Below the pieces are notes generated by a model, which saw only the letters and a program-made list of their open reading frames with translations, did no database searches and was not told the origin of the DNA. A program made the translations under genes and the position numbers. A stretch of DNA of 64,000 nt from Leuctra nigra. Lineage: Eukaryota > Arthropoda > Insecta > Plecoptera > Leuctridae. Location: contig OW203767.1 in NCBI GenBank assembly GCA_934045905.1, forward strand, positions 19,099,073 through 19,163,072, read 5' to 3'. Below, piece by piece: positions 58,801 to 64,000 of this stretch; positions within the stretch are counted from its first letter, which is position 1; each line of letters opens with the position of its first letter.

Positions 58801-60230
58801 AGACAATATGACCGAATTATTTAAGAAATATTTTCAGTTACTTGGGCCCGTTTGAACAAAGTCCCGACACGCAAGATAAAGTTCATGCGCTGTTGCCAAA
58901 GCTTCAACCGAATCCTGCTCTAACTTTATAGGGACATTATACAACTGGAGCTTAAAGTAGGCAATTGATTTGATCATAGGTGTGATAATACTTTACAACA
59001 CCTTATATTTACTGTAATTGATTTCTGCATTCGCTTATGAGTTGAGAATAGTTAACGAGTTTACTAAGTTGACTTAATTAAAACTGTAAGTTTATCTTGT
59101 AGCTGGATGGTTGTTATCTGTTGGAAACTGCATGCAGCTTTCTCTTGGCAAGCAACAAGTATGTCTTGGCTCTTGTTTTACTCGGGGTTTCATCTGTGTC
59201 TTGTGAAATAGTTGGTCGTGTACTTGAAGATTTTTGGGATGATAAGAGCAGACGGTCAACAAAATGTTTCTAACAGGACGCGGATGGACTGGAAAACTTT
59301 GGGGTTGTGATTCGGGTGGAAACTGTTCTAAAGGAAAACAGATTACAAACTAAGAAAACTTTTTTTAACACAAAACATATACGAAATGTGTGAATTTTAA
59401 AATGTGAAATTCGTTTTTAGTTCACATGATGGCTAAAAGCACAACTAAAATCTTTAAGCTCAACAAAAGATTGACATTTAAATGACTTTTGACTACTGAC
59501 AAGTTGTAAAAGTATTTCCCAAGAAATAGGGTGACTAACTTTTATATCAGTAACAAATTTGGTTTTCAACTATTTTTTTTTTATTAAAACTTATACCGTT
59601 AACAGGTTCAAATATGAATTTATTTTGTGAAATGTAGTTCTACCAACACAATTTTGTATTTGCAACTATTTTTACATCACATGATTTATTTTAAAACAAA
59701 GTGACAGTATTACTTAAAATATGTTCCAAATTGAACAATTTTATCCAAATAATAAAACTGAAAAGTCTATAGTTAACCGGTTGTTGTTCGTATTTACTGA
59801 TAAATCAATATGCTAATTATGCTTTAAGCAAAATAACGTAAATGAAACTAATTTTACAACATAACAATTCCACTCTCTGATTGTAATATCAGCGTGAAAT
59901 AGTCTTACTATTAAACCCTATTGATTTTTCCTTCTGGACCCTATTCTCTGAGTCCATGAAAGCCTGGACGCAGACCGGTCTTGTATTTGCATAATGTTCT
60001 TTGACGTGAGGGTCTGCCCGCCACCACCCCGGGGGACCTGGGGGAAGGGGGGGGGGGGGGGGGGGGGGGTTGAAAAAGTTGGAGCTGAGCCACCGACCAC
60101 CACAATAGCAACATGGCGGCTTGACCATGCTCTGCGGAGATCTAGGAGGCAGTGATATTCACTTAGCGTCAGTCAAAGAGCTTGAATACATCACAGAGAG
60201 GAACAGCGACAATATGCTCGTGCAAATAAG
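55861..60230. other. Intergenic or intronic; no gene recognised
   Basis: It contains AGTGAAAG-type simple sequence at 57628-57690, G-rich patches near 58150-58190 and 58375-58450, and a G23 tract at 60047-60069. The ORF at 57255-57632 (125 aa) lacks any recognisable domain and starts in non-conserved DNA. A weak inverted-repeat region near 58850-58960 (CCCGTTTGAACAAAGTCCCG) may be an old MITE. Confidence 0.35.
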
Positions 60231-60934
60231 TTGGGATATGCTCTTTGTAACGCGTTGATAAGCGAGTCTTTGTAGTGCATGAGAGTTTATATTCGTGTGA
60301 AAGTTGCTGCGCTATAACAGACCTTGGAAAAAGCTGGGAAGACAATAATGCGTCAATAGAGCCGTAATAACTATTTGTCAAATATTTTAAAACAAAAATA
60401 AAATGCCCATATCAATAGACAACATCATAAATTATCTAGTTAGCTCTGCTTTTAAAAAATTTTCATATGCAGTACCGTGATCCAAGTATCTATTATGGTT
60501 ATGATCCATTGTTGAAAAACCATAATAGATACTTGGATCACGGTACTGCATATGAAATTTTTTGAAAAGCAGAGCTAACTAGATAATTTATGATGTTGTC
60601 TATTATATTAATTCTTGTTCGACACAGATTGGAATGCAAATTGTCAAAAACTCCTAAAATGTTGATCATATGACCATGCAAAATTTTAGGTTGATCGGTC
60701 CATCGGTTCCATTTAAAATTTTCAACCAATCACAGGATCTTGTTCAAAAACTATACAAAAGACCGATCATGTGACACTAGTATGTGTGCAAAATTTCAGA
60801 TCGATTGGTTGTACAGTTTTACCTGGGGCACTGCTGACAAAAGCACAAAAAATCATAAGAGAAGGTATAGATGCCATCTTTCTTCACACATTCAACTACA
60901 ATTGACTCGATTATAAGAGACCCTCGCTTAATCA
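60231..60934 (+). repeat. Family R copy carrying a nested hairpin element
   Basis: The head is GCTCTTTGTAACGCGTTGAT then AAGCGAG. The body has CATGCAAAATTTTAGGTTGA, TCGGTCCATCGGTTCC and AACCAATCACAGGATCTTGT. It ends near GAGACCCTCGCTTAATCA. The hairpin at 60414-60604 splits a phrase that is continuous in the copies at 50.9 and 53.9 kb. Confidence 0.75.
60414..60604. repeat. 191-bp near-perfect hairpin element (hairpin family H, copy 2)
   Basis: The arms pair from AATAGACAACATCATAAATT / AATTTATGATGTTGTCTATT inwards to GTATCTATTATGGTT / AACCATAATAGATAC. The loop contains CCATTGTTGAAA. Mismatches are few. It shares AGCTCTGCTTTT, AAATTATC and the loop with the element at 40418, in the same order and spacing. 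It is inserted inside a family R copy, which proves it is or was mobile, or arose there by a palindrome-forming event. Confidence 0.85.
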
Positions 60935-63355
60935 TGTACTTATATTATCCATAAAATTCAGTGCTTTGGAAACACTACACCAATATTTTGATAAACTCTC
61001 ACTCCGCCAACGCTCATGGACCAACTCAGCATCCTCATCTTGAAGATCCTTTATCAACTCGATCAATACAGAGAGTCCAATCGAGTGGACTGTAAGCCGA
61101 TAATGCCACTGTCCAGCACCCTGCGACCCACCCCTAACTTAACCAACCCCTAACTACGGTTGCCAAGGAAGTTAAGTCCAAGCTTCATCAAGGGGATGGA
61201 AAGGGGCAAGGGTAGGCTAACCGCCACACTAACATGCCCACTAATATAGGCATCCACCAACACTCCCCCCCCCTACCTCTCAATGCCTGGGTAAAGTTGG
61301 GGGAGATGAAAAAATTGGAATAATTTTAATCAAAAGTTAATTATGGTTCTATGGTCTTGATCCCCTTGCTAGGGCTAAGCTCTAGAAAGGGTGCTTTAAT
61401 TTCGGACATCCTTAAGTTTATAAGGTAGACGTTGAAGGAATATTGCATTTAGATTAAAATTTTTGAAAAATATACAAGCAGTACAACGCTTTAGGTTGGA
61501 ATTTTGTAAATGCATTCTTTTGTTTATAAATATTTATGAAATAATTATGAAATAAAATAAACGCTGAGACACAAGTTTTGAAAACGCAGTCCTCAAAGCT
61601 GGATTTTAATTAGCGGGTACAATTTATATAAAAACCGACATTTTCCATCAAATAAATGTTTGTGTGCAAAATTAAAAATATGAAATTAAAGTTTTATTCT
61701 ACCTACTTCAGTTGTTGTTCATACCTATGTTAAAATAAATCGTAGCAAACAATAAAGCGAAAAACGAAAAATAATAATAATAAACGAAAAATTAAAATTT
61801 TGTAATAATTAACTATTTTTTAATAATATGTCTGTTTTCACAATAAAGTTTAAAACTAAGTAGACACTCTTTTCTTATATAAATTATCACACTGGAATAG
61901 ATGTCTTTAATTGTGCCAGAATGCCTCACATTCTACTTCAGGTAAACATCTAACAAATACAAGTATGATAAACATGATATCTTAGAGCTAAATCATATAT
62001 TGAACTGTGTTACTGGGATTAACTTTATTTAAGAACCATACCATTATATTACTGTGATTTTAATACAAAATTACACGTGTCCTTATAAATATGTCGAGAT
62101 AGCCTACATTCTACTTAAAATCAGATCCAACTCTCTATTCACATCAACCTCCGACTATTTAAAAGCCACCCACTTGCCAGCGTCTTCCTAGCCACCCTGT
62201 ACCCCCTTAGCGTCTCAAAAGCAGCTCTATCACACGCCCGTGACGTAGTGGTCCGGGTTCGACCCCCCGGGAGTTGGTCCTTGCTTTGACCACACACACA
62301 CATACACACCAACACACAGTCATGGGACAAAGCCGGGCAGAGGACGAGGGTGATGTATAACTCAGAAGATAGACTTCAAACAGAGTTGAATCAATTCCTT
62401 GGCTTTCTTTATGCATGAGATGGAATTGGTCGAGGAAATGTGCACGAATTAAGATGTTATTCGTATTTAGGTAACGGGAAAAACTAATATTTTCATCCTT
62501 TCAATGGAAGCTTACATTAAAAAAAATAATTGTATCTTTTACCAAAATTTATTTACAAAAAACTGGCACTTCCACCAAACCCGATTTTGTATAGAAAGTT
62601 ATTTATCAATCTTACATTTTTAATTTAAAAAAATGGATCTGTCCGTCAATTTACTAGAATTAGTGAATGTTTGTTAGTTTTATTAGTTAGATGTTAGATG
62701 TTAGAAGGGTGTTAAAATGTATTAGAAGGGATGTGTGATATGACAAATAAATATTTTTTATCGCTTCTATCATCTATTTCATCCCTTCCAACAATGGAAG
62801 TTTACAATAAAAATCAGTATCTTAGGATTTAGATACCAAAAGTTATTTCAAAAAGCTGGCATTTCCACCAAAACTGATTTAGCATAAAAAGTTATTTATC
62901 AATCTTTAAAACTAAGCAAAACTCATTGATGACTTTTAATCCAAAAAAAATATGAAAACTCTCCGTTTGAGGGATATGCGATATGAATATGTAATATTTT
63001 AATCCCTTTAAATGAACTTTTAGAATAAAAATCAGTATCGAAGCATATAGAAAAAAAAAATTATATAAAAAAGCTGGCACTTGCACAAAAAAGAATTTGT
63101 CAAAAATACAATTACTTTTTAGTCATAGAGCTAAGATAATTATTTAATGATGCCAATTGATGATTTTTTTTTAAATATGAAAACTCTCCATTATTGACTA
63201 AAATTAGGGAATTTTTGTTTGTTTGGAAAGACAGTTACAATTCATTTTCAATAACATTTAATCTCCTCCACTTCCATAAATGTGAAAATATTCAATCATA
63301 ACAAATGATCTTGCTAAACTTACATTTAATTGATACGAACAGACTCTATTCCTAC
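60935..63355. other. Intergenic or intronic; SINE-like piece and simple repeats
   Basis: No supported gene. At 62207-62275 a tRNA-like segment (TAGCGTCTCAAAAG, then GGGTTCGACCCCCCGGG with a good B box) is followed by an (AC)n run at 62280-62310. Three related AT-rich phrases, each ending GCTGGCACTT or similar with TTCCACCAAA, recur near 62565, 62857 and 63072. Confidence 0.4.
62207..62275 (+). repeat. tRNA-derived SINE head (candidate)
   Basis: GGGTTCGACCCC at 62255-62266 fits the RNA polymerase III B box (GGTTCGANNCC). About 45 bp upstream, TTAGCGTCTCAAAAG is a loose A-box match. The predicted stems are not complete, so a functional tRNA is unlikely. A microsatellite tail follows, as in many SINEs. 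Confidence 0.35.
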
Positions 63356-63432
63356 CTGAGAACTCTTCACTTCACGACGCCAGTGGCGCCTCCTCTGCCA
63401 TCTAGCGGCGACGTCCACAACCACCGCGACGC
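63356..63432 (-). CDS. Candidate 77-nt exon of an unknown minus-strand gene, overlapping a CTCF-like motif
   Basis: The acceptor GTCTCTTTTTCAG and donor CAG|GTAGGA are both strong. Only one phase is open; after completing a codon with GC it begins VAVVVDVAARWQRRRHW and ends EVKSSQ in phase 0. Phase 0 matches the exon at 26212, so the two could be spliced together directly. The same bases contain CGCCGCTAGATGGCAGAGGA (minus, 63410-63391), an excellent CTCF core, so the GC-rich composition may have a non-coding cause. I recognise no protein family. Confidence 0.4.
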
Positions 63433-64000
63433 CTGAAAAAGAGACACTGATGAGTGACATGACAAACAATCTGTCGACATAATTAAATTAAGACTATTTC
63501 GTCAGACAAAATAACTCCTTTTCTCTTGTGACCGAATAATTCAGAAACAAAATCATTTCGACAAAAGATAAAGTTGGATAAACTTTCAACTGGACTTTTC
63601 AAATTGTTATAAGAAGTGAAATAAGAATGTCTCTAGAAGACAGCTAATTTCACACTGGATGCTTTTTATGTGGCTTCGGATGGACCGAAATGGACGCAAT
63701 GTCTGGGGCTTGGAACAATCCGCTGCAGTGTATAGTTATAGTAGGGAACATTTTGTGTTGAAAGGAGTCATGGTTAAATCAGTGAAAATGCAAAGACATT
63801 CTTGGTTGAAGAAAAAGCAGAGAAATGTGAAGTCAATATTTTGATTCTATGCTTATAAGAATGAGGCAAAAAGGCGAAAAAATTATGTTAAACATTTTAC
63901 TTCATGATTTTGTTCATGTAAAAGTGAATAAAGCACCCTGTAAAATAAAATATTTAAAATTAAAATTACCCCAAACTTTACCTATAACTTTACCAAACTA
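63433..64000. other. Flank of the candidate exon; no gene recognised
   Basis: AT-rich DNA. The ORF at 63659-63844 has no family features. If the minus-strand gene is real, its upstream exons lie beyond the window end. Confidence 0.3.

Noticed and set aside
59889..60128. Minus-strand ORF with poly-Pro segment
   Set aside because: It depends on the G23 tract staying in frame and shows no recognisable domain.
1..64000. CRISPR array, bacterial operon or integrated virus
   Set aside because: No regularly spaced direct repeats with unique spacers, no bacterial-type gene packing, and no viral structural or polymerase motif was seen; the only reverse transcriptase is a non-LTR type.

Overview
This is AT-rich animal nuclear DNA, most likely from an insect and probably a hemipteran. 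The evidence is intron-bearing genes with GT/AG splice sites, a full insect-type odorant receptor, an insect-type GMC oxidoreductase, jockey-like LINE fragments, MITEs and SINE-like pieces. I see no bacterial operon, CRISPR array, rRNA or convincing intact tRNA. A planthopper-like host is my guess, not something the sequence proves. A run of 200 Ns (18341-18540) marks a scaffold gap.

Region by region. 1-400 is the tail of a dispersed repeat, here called family R. 400-4700 is intergenic, with a degenerate LINE 3' tail. 4695-5149 is a LINE endonuclease remnant lying just downstream of a minus-strand GMC oxidoreductase (5213-7756, two coding exons, with a reading-frame break near 6380-6405). 8115-9075 holds an old repeat and a 364-bp foldback. 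9696-10460 holds a family R copy joined to one unit of a roughly 440-bp satellite-like repeat. 12124-15109 is a six-exon odorant receptor on the plus strand, reconstructed here exon by exon. 15590-16340 carries more of the satellite-like unit.

From about 20 kb to the end no long ORF looks like a real gene. However, the minus strand carries several short GC-rich segments bounded by good splice sites (63432-63356, 26212-26096, 25039-24989, 21913-21858, 21406-21343). Their reading phases can be chained, which suggests one long gene of unknown function with very large introns occupying the right two thirds of the window. The rest of that region is filled with family R copies, inverted-repeat elements, MITEs, a jockey-like reverse transcriptase fragment nested in a family R copy, long poly-G/poly-C tracts, and a small cluster of CTCF-like motifs at 55.75-55.82 kb.

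The two recognisable genes act separately: the GMC protein is a predicted secreted FAD oxidoreductase and the receptor is a predicted ligand-gated chemosensory channel subunit. The most unusual structures are near-perfect hairpins of about 190 bp at 40.4 and 60.4 kb, which share scattered conserved blocks but have different, internally self-complementary arms.
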